A DNA stretch of 64,000 nucleotides from Saccharum officinarum (Eukaryota > Streptophyta > Magnoliopsida > Poales > Poaceae), in NCBI GenBank assembly GCA_020631735.1, contig CM036231.1, forward strand, positions 8,707,831 through 8,771,830, read 5' to 3'. Under the pieces are notes generated by a model that saw only the letters and a list, made by a program, of their open reading frames with translations, did no database searches and was not told where the DNA came from. Of this stretch, positions 33,579 to 43,891 are shown in pieces (the first letter of the stretch is position 1; every line of letters starts with the position of its first letter). Position numbers and translations under genes: made by a program.

Positions 33579-35327
33579 ATGGATTCCGCCAGGGCGATCA
33601 AAGGAGAGCGAGATCTGTCGGAGGCAGAGAAACGCCGGCCAACCGGTCTGGGCACTGTCACTGCCGTCTTCTTGCTCTCGTTGCCGCTGCTGATCCTGTT
33701 CTTCCTCTTCGGCGACCGAGCTGTCGTCTCCATCGCCGGCGACTCCCTGGTTTGGCAGCGCGCGGGGGTGCAGAGTACTTGCTGCTTTCGATCTATCGGC
33801 TACACGCATCTGATGCATGGTAATGGCCCGGCTCTCACTCTTCCATTCGTTTGCATCGCAGGCTCCGGCAATGCGTCCTCGTCCCCAGTGAACGCTCACC
33901 ACGACCTGCTCCTCGGCGGGCTTCTCTCGCCAGACTTCGACGCAGCGACGTGCCTCAGCCGGTACGAGGCGTCCAAGCGATGGAAGACGCCGCCGCCGTT
34001 CCCGGTCTCCCCTTACCTCGTCCAGAAGCTGAGGCAGTACGAGTCGAACCATCGGCGGTGCGGACCGGGCACCGCGAACTACCGCGAGGCCATGGCGCAG
34101 CTCATGTCCGGCCGCAACGGCGACCGCGCCGAATGCAGGTACGTGGTGTGGTTCCCCATCCAGGGCCTGGGCAACCGGATGCTCAGCGTCGTCTCCACCT
34201 TCCTCTACGCGCTGCTCACCGGCCGCGTCCTCCTCGTCCACGAACCCCCCGAGATGGAGGGGCTCTTCTGCGAGCCGTTCCCGGGGACCTCGTGGATCCT
34301 GCCGCCGGACTTCCCCTACAAGGACGGCTTCTGGGTCGGCTCAAATGACAGCTACCTGCGCATGCTTGAGAACAACGTCGTCCGCTATGACGGCGGCGAC
34401 GCCAGCGCGCTGCCGCCATACGTCTACTTCCACCTGGAGCAGATACAGCTCCGGCTCCAGAATCACACGTTCTGCGAGGAGGACCACCGCGTGCTCGACA
34501 GGTTCAACTGGATGGTGCTCCGGTCAGACAGCTACTTCGCCGTGGCGCTGTTCCTCATGCCCATGTACCGGGCCGAGCTGGACCTGATGTTCCCGGCGAA
34601 GGCGTCCGTGTTCCACCACCTCGGCAGGTATCTCCTCCACCCGGGAAACCGGGCGTGGGGGATCGTGGAGAGGTTCTACGACGGGTACCTCGCCGGCGCT
34701 GACGAGCGTCTCGGCATACAGGTCCGCATCGCGCCGTTCCTTCCGCTCACGTTCGAGATCATGTACGAGCAGATCACCCGGTGCACGCGGGAGCACGACC
34801 TTCTGCCACAAGTGACCGACACCAGCGAGCTGGGTGCCCCGCCGTCCAACGGCATGGCGGCCAAGGTGAAGGCCGTGCTGGTGGTCTCCCTGAAACCGGA
34901 GTACTACGACAAGCTGCACAGCGTGTACTACACCAACGCGACGGCGACCGGCGAGGTTGTCACGGTGTACCAGCCGAGCCACGACCAGGACCAGCACACG
35001 GAGGCGCGGGCGCACAACGAGCGCGCCCTGGCCGAGATCTTCCTGCTCAGCTACTCCGACAGGTTGGTGACCACGGGGTTCTCGACGTTCGGCTACGTCG
35101 CGCACTCGCTGGCTGGGCAGCGACCCTGGCTGCTGACGCTGCCGGACCGGACTACGCAGAGGGCCGCCGTGGCTTGCGTGAGGCCAGCGTCGGTGGAGCC
35201 ATGCCTGCACTCGCCGCCGTCTCTCGTCTGCCGGGCGGAACAGGATCTTGACCCGGTGGCACATCTGCCCTTCCTGCGACACTGCGAAGATGTGGACGCC
35301 GGCGGCGGCCTCAAGCTGTTCGATTGA
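33579..35327 (+). CDS. GT37 family alpha-fucosyltransferase, first of a convergent pair
   Basis: The first ATG is at 33579. Residues about 24-45 form a single hydrophobic anchor after a short basic N-terminus, a type II Golgi protein. The whole stretch to 35327 is open (582 codons), but 33775-33861 looks like an 87-bp intron: acceptor TTTGCATCGCAG, a donor at GTACTT, and a phase that matches the real intron of the partner gene. Spliced, the protein is 553 residues. GT37 marks include CRYVVWFPIQGLGNRMLSV, FCEPFPGTSWILPPDFP, RLGIQVR (the GDP-fucose-binding Arg motif of alpha-1,2 fucosyltransferases) and GFSTFGYVAHSLAG. GT37 enzymes add fucose to xyloglucan or arabinogalactan side chains in the Golgi. 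Which acceptor this one uses cannot be told from sequence. Confidence 0.88.
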   Translation: MDSARAIKGERDLSEAEKRRPTGLGTVTAVFLLSLPLLILFFLFGDRAVVSIAGDSLVWQRAGVQSTCCFRSIGYTHLMHGNGPALTLPFVCIAGSGNASSSPVNAHHDLLLGGLLSPDFDAATCLSRYEASKRWKTPPPFPVSPYLVQKLRQYESNHRRCGPGTANYREAMAQLMSGRNGDRAECRYVVWFPIQGLGNRMLSVVSTFLYALLTGRVLLVHEPPEMEGLFCEPFPGTSWILPPDFPYKDGFWVGSNDSYLRMLENNVVRYDGGDASALPPYVYFHLEQIQLRLQNHTFCEEDHRVLDRFNWMVLRSDSYFAVALFLMPMYRAELDLMFPAKASVFHHLGRYLLHPGNRAWGIVERFYDGYLAGADERLGIQVRIAPFLPLTFEIMYEQITRCTREHDLLPQVTDTSELGAPPSNGMAAKVKAVLVVSLKPEYYDKLHSVYYTNATATGEVVTVYQPSHDQDQHTEARAHNERALAEIFLLSYSDRLVTTGFSTFGYVAHSLAGQRPWLLTLPDRTTQRAAVACVRPASVEPCLHSPPSLVCRAEQDLDPVAHLPFLRHCEDVDAGGGLKLFD

Positions 35328-35464
35328 TTTTGCTCCTGCATAGATGCTTGCTTCTGCGCAATGGTATATCTATCTGTATACATTAGTGGAAATGAACAAA
35401 TCCGCAGAAATAGCACACGAATTCGAGTCATAAAAAATATTCTTTTCATTATATTGCTGTTTCA

Positions 35465-37278
35465 CTAGGGATGAACAAGTTTGAGCCCCCAGCTCATGTC
35501 TTCACAGTGCTGGACATGCGGCACCAGCTTTCCCGTATCAGCGCCGTGCTTCGCCCTGCAGTCGTAGAAGGGCGGCCCGTGCATGCACGGCTCCATCGAC
35601 TTGGCCCGCCGGCACGGCGGGTAAGGCGTGGTGTGGTTCTCGGGCCTGAACATGATCCACGGCGTGAGCCCGCCGAGGCCGTGGCCGACGTAGCCGAACG
35701 TCGACCAGCCGCTGGTGACGATCTTGTCGGTCATGCCCAGGAGGTACATCTCCGCCACCGCCTTCATGTCGTGCGTCGTGTAGCCGGAGAGCTGGTGCTC
35801 CTCGTGGCTCGGCTGGTACACGCTCACGACCTCGCCGGTGGCCGTCGCCGACTGCCAGTACTTCCACCGGATGTTCTCGTAGTACCACGAGCTCAGCCCG
35901 GTCATCAGGACAGCCTTCGATCGCGCACCGGCCGTCGACGGACGGGGCGGTTCCTGCGTCACCACGTCGGGGAGCAGATGTTCTTGGGAGGTGCAGGCGA
36001 GGATCTGATCCAAGATGTGCTGGAACGGAGTGTCCCCGTCGAACACCCTGACCTGGATGCCCAGCCTTTCGTCTGAGTCCCTCAGGTACGAGCTGTGGAA
36101 CCTCGTGATCAGTCCCCACACTTTGTTCGTCGGGTGGAACAGGTAGTGCGCCAGGAGGTAGAACACCGAGTCTTTCCGAGGGAACATCCTGTCGAGCTCG
36201 TCCTGGTGCGCCGGGTTCAGGAACAGCGCCGGCACGAAGTACCCGTCCGTCCTCATCACCAGCCACGGCGCGCGGCGGAGGAACGGCCGCTCGTCGTCGC
36301 AGAAGAAGAGCTTGTCGTGGTAGGTGCAGGAATGGTCGAGGTCCACGAACACGTACGGGAGCCTGGACGCCAGCGACGCCGCGCTATCGTTCTGCACCAG
36401 GTTCCTGTAGCTCTCCCGCACGTCGCCCGTCAGGTTCTGGAGGTTACTGATCGGGAAGTGCGGCGGCAGCAGCCACGAGGTCCCCGGGAACGGCTCGCAG
36501 AAGATTTCGCCCATCGACGTGTTCCCGTCGAGGAGCAGGACGCGGTCGGTGAGCACGGCGTAGAGGAACGCCGACGCCACGGCCAGGATCCTGTTCCCGA
36601 GGCCCCTGTACGGCACCAGCACGAGGTACCTGCAGGCGCCGTCGTTGGTGCCGTCGCGGCGCCAGGACCTGAGCCGCGCGGCCGCCGCCCTGTAAGCCTC
36701 GGTGCCCGGGCCGCACCGGCGCTGCAGCGCCTCGTGCTGGCGCAGCCGCTTGATGAGGTGCGCGGACGGCGACCGCGTCAGGTTCTTGCGGTAGAACGCG
36801 GACTGGTACCGGCTGAGGCACGACCGCTCGTCGAACCCCGGCACGAGCAGGCCGCCGAGGAGCTTCTCTGCATCGAATTTCGCACGCGGGAGAGTAGATT
36901 AGATCTCATTTCGATCGAAATCGTTCCAAAGCACGCGACTCAGAAGATCCAACACCACGTCACACGACGGCGGAGGATGAGATAGATGAAGAGTGCGTGG
37001 GTTACTAGTTTACCTTGCCGCGCGAATGTCGCCAACGGCCAAAAGGACGCGGGCGTCCACGGCGCGTCCCGCCGGCTAACCGTGGTCATCAGGACGGGCA
37101 ACGCGACGAGGCAGATGGCGAGCGCTGTGACCTTCTTCCTCGCGATCCATGGCGTTGAGTTCTGCTCCACCGTACCCTCTTCTGCCTCGGCACGTCGGGC
37201 CGCGTTCTCCACGGCGTCCAGGCATTGCTGCGATGGCCGCTTGGTTATGCCAATGCCGACCACGCCCTCCAAGGCCAT
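35465..37278 (-). CDS. GT37 family alpha-fucosyltransferase, second of a convergent pair, two exons
   Basis: Exon 1 runs from the ATG at 37278 down to 37014 and exon 2 from 36867 to 35465. The phase-1 junction makes a Glu codon, and borders are GTAAAC and TCGATGCAG. Total 1668 nt, 555 residues, a normal GT37 length. Residues about 49-68 (VTALAICLVALPVL) form the membrane anchor. Catalytic-region motifs are LVPYRGLGNRILAVASAF, FCEPFPGTSWLLPPHFP, RLGIQVRVF and SGWSTFGYVGHGLGG. Golgi fucosylation of cell-wall glycans is the expected role. It faces the first gene tail to tail with 137 bp between stop codons, so the transcripts probably overlap at their 3' ends. The similar exon plan suggests an old inverted duplication; the proteins have diverged well beyond allelic level. 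Confidence 0.9.
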
Positions 37279-37847
37279 TGTTATCGGGCCTGGCGGGCAA
37301 TGCGTTCTTCTCGGGGTCCCGAGATCCCATTCTAAAATAAGACTTCCAGGAGATTAGGCATGGGCGCATGGGCATGGCCTCTTTTATTTGGAAGGAACTA
37401 ATAAAAGGAAAATGAATAAACAAAACAAAGGAAATGTGTCTCGTAGTTTTTTTTAAAAGATTACACAAGACTGACGACGGGATTGGTAGCGACGATTATG
37501 TTTCAAACTGATGATGGCTGTGCTATTTGGGCCGCACACAATTAAGCTAAGCTGCTGAGCACAGCAGCAATTGGACTGCATGCAGCAACAGCTGCAGCGG
37601 AAGTAGCTGAAGCTATCAGAGCATTTGCTACCAGTGTAATAAGTTTTTTTTAGATAATGGAAAAGATCAGGCTTCATCTCTGGAACCCATAAGAATCAGA
37701 CCAATTATATTATATAAATTGAGAGACATATAAAACCAAACCCACTAAAAAACCATTCATAGCATTATTTTATTATCCAAAAGAAGCGAAGAACTGCATG
37801 GCCGCCGATTCTAGCAACGTCATATTTGGTACCAGTGGCAGTACTAA
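37279..37847. other. 5' flank of the second fucosyltransferase gene
   Basis: AT-rich upstream sequence on the minus strand of the gene. No coding sequence or clear element. Confidence 0.45.
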
Positions 37848-38303
37848 GAGCATCTCCGAGAGTTCTTCGTATTTTGTTCCTAAAATATAGTGTTCGCTAA
37901 CTCCTAAATTAGTATGGGAAGAAAAAAGAAGTCATCTCCAAGAGTTTTCTATATTTCTATCTTAAAAGTTTTTTTCTTGGCACTTTTTTCTACGACTTGG
38001 TCTCATGTTTTGTATAAGGAACCCCAAATTTATTTCTATACGCATTTAAGCCCTTTCACTAGATTTTTCGCTCTTGCGCTTTTATCACCTGGAACCCTAT
38101 ATTTCTTCCTTTTTACTAGATGGGCCGGGAAACTCCAGATGCGTGCTCCTAGGCCGCACGCATATATGCGCGCTCGGGATAGATTTTTGCGAGGTTGGGA
38201 AAAATTGGGAGGTAGGATGCCAAACTATTGGAGAGAGTTCTTTTTCTCATTTTGCCAAAAAATTAAGGATGGAAAGCTGGATGACAAACTGTTGGAGATG
38301 CTC
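37848..38303. mobile_element. MITE-like element with GAGCATCTCC ends
   Basis: Begins GAGCATCTCCGAGAGTTC and ends GTTGGAGATGCTC, so the outer 10 bases are a perfect inverted repeat with weaker pairing beyond. About 456 bp. The 158-codon open frame over it has no domain and is taken as incidental. Superfamily not resolved; no clean target duplication seen. Confidence 0.6.
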
Positions 38304-38532
38304 TGTTTTTCTGGATTTTGTGACGGCTTTACTAACCTCATGATTTGGCAGCTGGTTATATCTTTTTTTTTAAAAAAAGTCTTGTCTTGAAAAAGCAATG
38401 GTCCAAGTTCAAACCCAAGTCCTCAAAACACTAACTCTAAGATAATGGTCCTAGGTTCCTAGCTTAGTTAGTTGGTTATTGTCATGGGTTCGTAACCGCA
38501 GCGAGCATCGTGGTTGTTTATCGGGAGTCAAT

Positions 38533-39616
38533 GGGTGCGTTTGTTTGCCAGGACCAGCTGGGCCACGGCGCCAATGGGCTGTAACGTAGGCTGTTTGTTT
38601 GCCTGGACGTGGTTGGGAGCTAGGCTCGCACGGCCATCAAAGCACCCCTCGGCCAGGCCCCGGGAAACCAATTTTTTCTCGTTCCTCCCAGGCTCAGTCC
38701 AAGCAGGCGCTGAGTGGCCCGAGCAAACGTTGCCGTCACCTCCAGTGCCTCCCTCCAAATCCTGCGTCGCCCCTTCCAGCCCTCCCCACCTCGCCATGGC
38801 AGCGCCGCCGCCTCCCTCCTCCGCGCCTCCACCCCCCTTCCTTCCTCCCTAGTGGCTCCCCTCCTCCCTTCGCTGGTTGCGGCAGGAGCTCCAGGCCCTG
38901 TGGCCCCCACGGTACTGCCGAGGACTCCACCAACCACGACGATGATGACGCCCTCGGCGGCCTCACGTGAAGCGGTGGCCTTGCCCCTCAAGGCTGCGAT
39001 GGCGGCAACCTCGCCCTTCCTGGCTTGCGACGGTGGCGGAACTGCCCCTCTCGGCTGCGGGGGAGCACACCGCCGTTGCGTGCCTCCTCCTCGATTGAGG
39101 TGCACCCTAGAATGCGCTCGCCCCCACGGGCCTCTCAGCAGGGGACCTAGCCACCAACCCCGACACCTATGACCTCCTCCTCGACCACGTCCTCCGTTCC
39201 GAGCTCATCCTTGGCACCGTCGCGCCGCGGTAAGCGGCCCTCGCGAACGCCTCGGACGGTGCCCTAGGTAGTGATGACGACGCACGTGCGGGTGGTGTGC
39301 CAAGGCAGTGGCAAGGTGTTCAACGCGGGGTTTGGGATGGGGATGTAGTGCTCTCCGGCCTGCTACTTGTGAGGTGATCGACAAAATGACAACGAGGTGA
39401 GGAAGAAGAAGGCATGGGGAGTAAGGCTACCAGTTTCCTAATCCAGGGTACTCATACACATTTGTCCAGGCAAACAAACACCTTCCCACCCCCAGCCAGC
39501 CTCTACTTGGGTCAGGCAAACAAACAGGACTAGTTGCACAGTCTGGGGCTGCCTACAGTTGGCCAGGCTAGGCTGGTACGCGCCAGCCAACCTAGTCTAA
39601 TCAAACAAACACACCC
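38533..39616. mobile_element. 1.08 kb TIR transposon, possibly PIF/Harbinger
   Basis: The left end is GGGTGCGTTTGTTTG and the reverse complement of the right end is GGGTGTGTTTGTTTG, 14 of 15 bases alike. AAT lies directly outside both ends (38530-38532 and 39617-39619), a 3-bp duplication. A second inner pair of related repeats, around CTGTTTGTTTGCCTGGAC at 38591 and its complement near 39462-39485, makes a nested terminus. The GC-rich middle (38700-39250) has Pro- and Ala-rich frames on both strands without domains. No transposase is recognisable. Confidence 0.65.
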
Positions 39617-41875
39617 AATGTGTGGGTCTCCAGTGGCTCAGATACTCAAAACACAAGAGGGACACAACGATTTATCCTGGTTCGGGCTTCTAAACCCTAC
39701 GTTTAGCAGTGTAGTATTCTTCGTGTTAGGGAATGCCCAAATCAGGGATTACAATGGTGAAGATCAAGGGAATTTGGGAGGGGATTGCTCAGCGTCGGTA
39801 TTTTGTAAATCGAACTAGTAAATTTATATGATTGCCACGCTGCTCTAGGAAGACGATGGTAGAATCCAAAAGATATGAGGATTTATATTGGTTCAGGCTG
39901 GAGCCCTACGTCCAGTCTTAGAGATGATCGAGTGCATGTTCCTCGCTTGAATGCTCTGAAGTTCTTGCAATTGGGGGTGCAAGAATGGTGGAAGAGGTGG
40001 AAGAACCTAAGCTAGGCGATGGGCTACCCAAAGGGAAGCTTCAGGAGCCCTACTATGATGGAGAATAAGTAAAATAGTAGAGGATGTGAATCATAGAAGA
40101 TGAGTGCCCTGACTGCCCTTATATAGAGTTTAGGGCCAGGGCGCATACAAACCAATAGGTTCTCTCGACCGAAGGGTTGGGAGCCTGAGGGAGGGTCTAG
40201 CTAACTTGGCTTGCAAGCTACGTCGTCTTGTGGAGCACATCCGAGCGTGGCTGTCGTCATGGTCTTGTGGCCATGTTGCAGCATGGCGGGGCGAGGTGCT
40301 ACTATGCCAGCCGTGGTGGCACTGTAGGCACGATGGTAGTTCGCCAGTTGTCCTGTGTGACGTGGTCTTTGTCATCGTCTCCTGGTTTCATAGGGCGTCG
40401 TACATGAGTTGGTGGCCGCCCCAAGGTCGTTGATCGCCTCGTTGTCATGGGGAGCGGGGGCCACAATCCCTATCATTAGGATCGTGGTTCCCGCCAGCCT
40501 GGATGGCCTCTAAGTCAAGGCCCTCATCATGGGTCCCATCCCGTAGTGGGTAGGATTGTACTCTCGTCTTGTCGTACTGTATTTGGCTGGTGGTCATCGT
40601 ACCTATCATCACTGCTTTATGTAGTATTATCTTGTCTGTGCGGTGTGGCATAGGGATAGTGTCTGACCGGACCGAGGTGACTGTTGTCCCCTCGGTCCTT
40701 ACAGGGTCAGTGCAACATACTCGTTCTTATCAGAGCAGACACGCTTGGTGACACTTGACCTCTCCCCATTCCCTCCAGGGGTTAGGATGGAGGAGAGGTC
40801 ATGCACCCTTCGAGCGCCGCGCGGCCAAGGCACGAAGAAGGGGTCATGGCTAACCTCGGCCTTAGCGTTTGACCAAGTTCACTTGGCTTAGCTAGGCCTC
40901 GGTCGTTTGGGCCTTTGCTAGCTGATATGTTGTGGGCTGCGTGGCCTTCTAACTAATCAGTGCCTTGAAACACCCTAGAGTTATAACCCTGACAGCAGCC
41001 CCCGAGCGTTTCTATGATCATGAAGTGATCGTGAAAACGCTGAGATGCGCGTGCGTTGAACGCGGGTTCATAGTTGTGGCTTATTCGAGCTTCGTCGCTC
41101 GATCCCTTGCGGGCAAGTGCATTCAATGCAGTAGGTGGCCATTGTGCTTTGCCCTATTAGGACACCCCGATGATGTGGTATGTGAATGCTGAGCCTTGCT
41201 GTGTCAGTGTGCTGCGTGTTGAGACTCGTGACCCAGGTGGAACCGAGTAGTCTCATCGACATCGTACTGGTCCTACTTTTGTGAGTCTCGATTTTCCTGA
41301 TCTTACGCGGGCATCTGACATTAGATGTGAGCTCCCTTGGTTTGCCACGTGGCGTGGGGATCCAAGTCGTTCAGTCTGCTCTTGGGCTTATAAATATGGG
41401 CCTTCCTTCCGTTCAAACCACTCATGGCTGTCTACAGATCGTTCCCTTCCTTCCTGCTGAAAGAGCAAGAAAATGGGAGAGAGAAGTTCGAGGAGAACCG
41501 CGTGGTTTCCATCACGTGTCCCTTTGGGGGTCATCGGTAGTGCCCGGAAGCTAGTGGCGCCCCTTCAACAACTGGTGCTATAAGGGATCTTGCGAGCGGA
41601 GAAGGAAAGGATGGCGCAGCTGTCGTGTAGGGGGTTGTGCTGCCTTTGTTACATGGCTGCACTTTGGCCACCCTTTTGCTCTATCTTGGCACTGGAGTGG
41701 TTGCCAACGTGTTTGTTGGAGCTAGGCAGTCCTGCCGCTCTTGTCCTCCCCGTGTTCTGATCCCTGGGGCTGCGACACTGCGAGAGGGCTTGTGAGTTCA
41801 TTTTTTGCTTCGTCTCGCCTCCCCTGCAGTGTCGTTCCCTAAGGGTTTTTAGTGATACCACCACTAGGGTGTGGT
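39617..41875. other. Old retroelement-like sequence without coding frames
   Basis: No gene. Phrases such as TTTATATTGGTTCAGGC followed by CCCTACGTCCAG, and GCAGCCCCCGAGCG near 40998, recall LTRs of grass Gypsy elements. I cannot define ends, a primer site or a partner LTR, so this is only a probable remnant. Confidence 0.35.
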
Positions 41876-43830
41876 TGAAAGCCCAAGTTTGGTTTTGGTA
41901 ATTAATGACACCAAGTTGCTAATGCCTTATGTTAAGTGTATTGAGTTAGGCATAAGCAACACATGTGATGAAGGTGTATGTGGCAAGGAGTGGTGGCCAC
42001 AAGATCACAAAGAGATGGTGCATGGACATGAAATGATGATCATAATGGAGATGCACATAAAAGGAAGGACATGATGATCAAGTGAAAGAGAAGGATCTAA
42101 GAGCGCAAGGCAAAGGTATAACCATAGGGTTTTCCTTTTGCCGGTCTAAGATGAGTAGAGAAGTGATTGACCGGGTTTAGGATACATAGCCGACTATCAA
42201 GAGGGGCAATCACGGTTAGCTCGTAAATCAAGTGCCACTAGATCAATGTCTTGAGCATATGCATTAGGATCTAGTAAAAAGCTAACATAACGCCTTGAGA
42301 AATGATTTGTGAAATGCTAACACACAAGCACATGGTGGTTTACACATGGTGGTGTTAGCACGTTTGGCGCTTTTTGGAGAAGTGAAATGCCTATTTTCTA
42401 TTGCGCCGGAAGTCGGAAAAGAAACGGAGGCGAACGGAGGTCACTGTGGTGACCGGACGCTGCACCGGACGCGGTCTCTGTATGACCGGACGCGTCCGGT
42501 CAGTGTTCAGCGTCTACGCGGTTTTCAGTTTGATGATCGGACGCGCAGCGCGTCCGGTCACTGATGACCGGACGCGTCCGGTCATCCAGGGAGCTTACTG
42601 GACTCTAATCGGACGCTGGCACTGTGGCGTCCGGTCAGTTCCACAGCGCGTCCGGTCAGTTCTCCTGAGCGAATCAGAGCGCGCGACCGGCGCGACCGGT
42701 CCCTCACGTAACCGGAGCGTCCGGTCAGGCGTCCAGAAGGGTAGAGCGAAGCGGAGTAGCGATCGGACGCGCGGCGCGTCCGGTCACGTGCGATCGGACG
42801 CGTCCGGTCTCAATGGGAGCATACTGGAATGCAACCGGACGCGGGCACTGTCGCGTCCGGTCAATCGGCTCAGCGCGTCCGATCACGGCCACGGCTAGTT
42901 CTGACTCGCACTGTTTCTTGCTGTCGTGTAGTGACCGGACGCGTCCGGTCACCCTGACCGGAGCGTCCGGTCAGCGCGTTTTTCGCTGCGTCGTCTGTAA
43001 CGGCTAGCTGCGTACCCCTTCGTTATAAATAGCTGTTGGCCAGGGTTTGAGGGCAACTCTTGCACATTTTGAGAACTAGAGACATACTTTGAGCTAGAGA
43101 ACAACCCCTCCACTCATCTCTTTGTATAGTTGCACATCTTGAGTGAGATTGAGTGAGATTCAAGTGCATTGCTTGAGAGTTGCATTCTAGAGGCACTTGA
43201 TCTTCGAGTTGCTGCGGATTTCTTGTTACTCTTCCGTGTTTCCCGACACGGTAGACGGCTTGGAGCAGCGGAGGTGATTGAGCTCGCAATTGGAGATTGT
43301 TGGAGCCTTCACCAAGTATTGTAAGGGGCTCTTGATCCTTCCCCGTGGGAGTTCGCAAATTGGATACTCTAGTGGAGCTCGTGGCTTGGAGGATCCCCAT
43401 CTTGTGTGCGGTTGTGCGGCGCCCGCCGAGGGCTCGACTCTTGATAGTCGATTAGCTCGCGAACTGACAAGTGGGTGTATCGCCACAACGGGGAGTAGCT
43501 TGCCGGGAAGCAAGTAAACCTCGGGATAAATTCTTGTGTCATTCTCTTCCTGAGGATTTCTCTTGTATAATTGATTGATTGGTATTTCTCTTCTCTTCAC
43601 GGCGGTATAATCACTCGAAGCTCTTCTCTCGTATTACTTCTCGTTTCTAGCTTACAGTTGTTGTTGTGTTTAGTGAATAGCCTTGTACTAGACTTGTGTA
43701 GGTGGCTTGCTTAATTAGTTAGAGCTAGTGCTTTTGCTTCGCCACCTTTCGTACTAACTCGTGGTTAAGTAATTCTTGTAGAAGTTTTAATTAGGCTATT
43801 CACCCCCCCTCTAGCCTATTTAGACCTTAT
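41876..43830 (+). repeat. 5' LTR of the outer element
   Basis: Starts TGAAAG. The end is placed just before the primer site, near CCTTAT at 43830, because the usual CA end is not preserved. 42440-42990 holds the palindrome array, and TATAAAT at 43024-43030 is the probable promoter. The 3' LTR start is at 63560. Confidence 0.85.
42440..42990 (+). promoter_or_regulatory. Palindromic CpG-rich array in the outer LTR
   Basis: About eleven copies of GCGTCCGGTC or close variants. The complete 20-bp palindrome TGACCGGACGCGTCCGGTCA occurs at 42483-42502, 42565-42584 and 42932-42951. The array ends some 30 bp before the TATA box, where U3 enhancers lie. Confidence 0.8.
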
Positions 43831-43833
43831 AAG

Positions 43834-43845
43834 TGGTACCAGAGC
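43834..43845 (+). other. Primer-binding site of the outer element
   Basis: TGGTACCAGAGC matches TGGTATCAGAGC, the complement of the initiator tRNA-Met 3' end used by Copia elements, at 11 of 12 positions. Confidence 0.85.
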
Positions 43846-43891
43846 CGAGGCACCGTTTATTTGAGGCTTAACAACCTACGGTGAAAAAGAA

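Noticed and set aside
33552..35282. Minus-strand frames of 229 and 252 codons opposite the first fucosyltransferase
   Set aside because: Same cause: antisense shadow of a GC-rich exon.
35471..36985. Long plus-strand frames of 201 and 296 codons opposite the second fucosyltransferase
   Set aside because: They mirror GC-rich codons of the minus-strand gene and have no domain.
37914..38390. 158-codon frame starting MGRKKKSS with hydrophobic stretches
   Set aside because: It overlies a MITE bounded by inverted repeats and has no homologous features I recognise. AT-rich sequence readily gives Phe/Leu-rich frames.
38714..39172. Pro- and Ala-rich frames on both strands in the 38.5-39.6 kb element
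   Set aside because: Low-complexity GC-rich sequence inside a transposon, with no domain on either strand.
42401..42898. Repeated RTRPV-like peptides in frames over the LTR arrays (also 47206-47550, 58878-59222)
   Set aside because: Translation of the repeated GGACGCGTCCGGTC DNA motif. The signal is at the DNA level, not protein.
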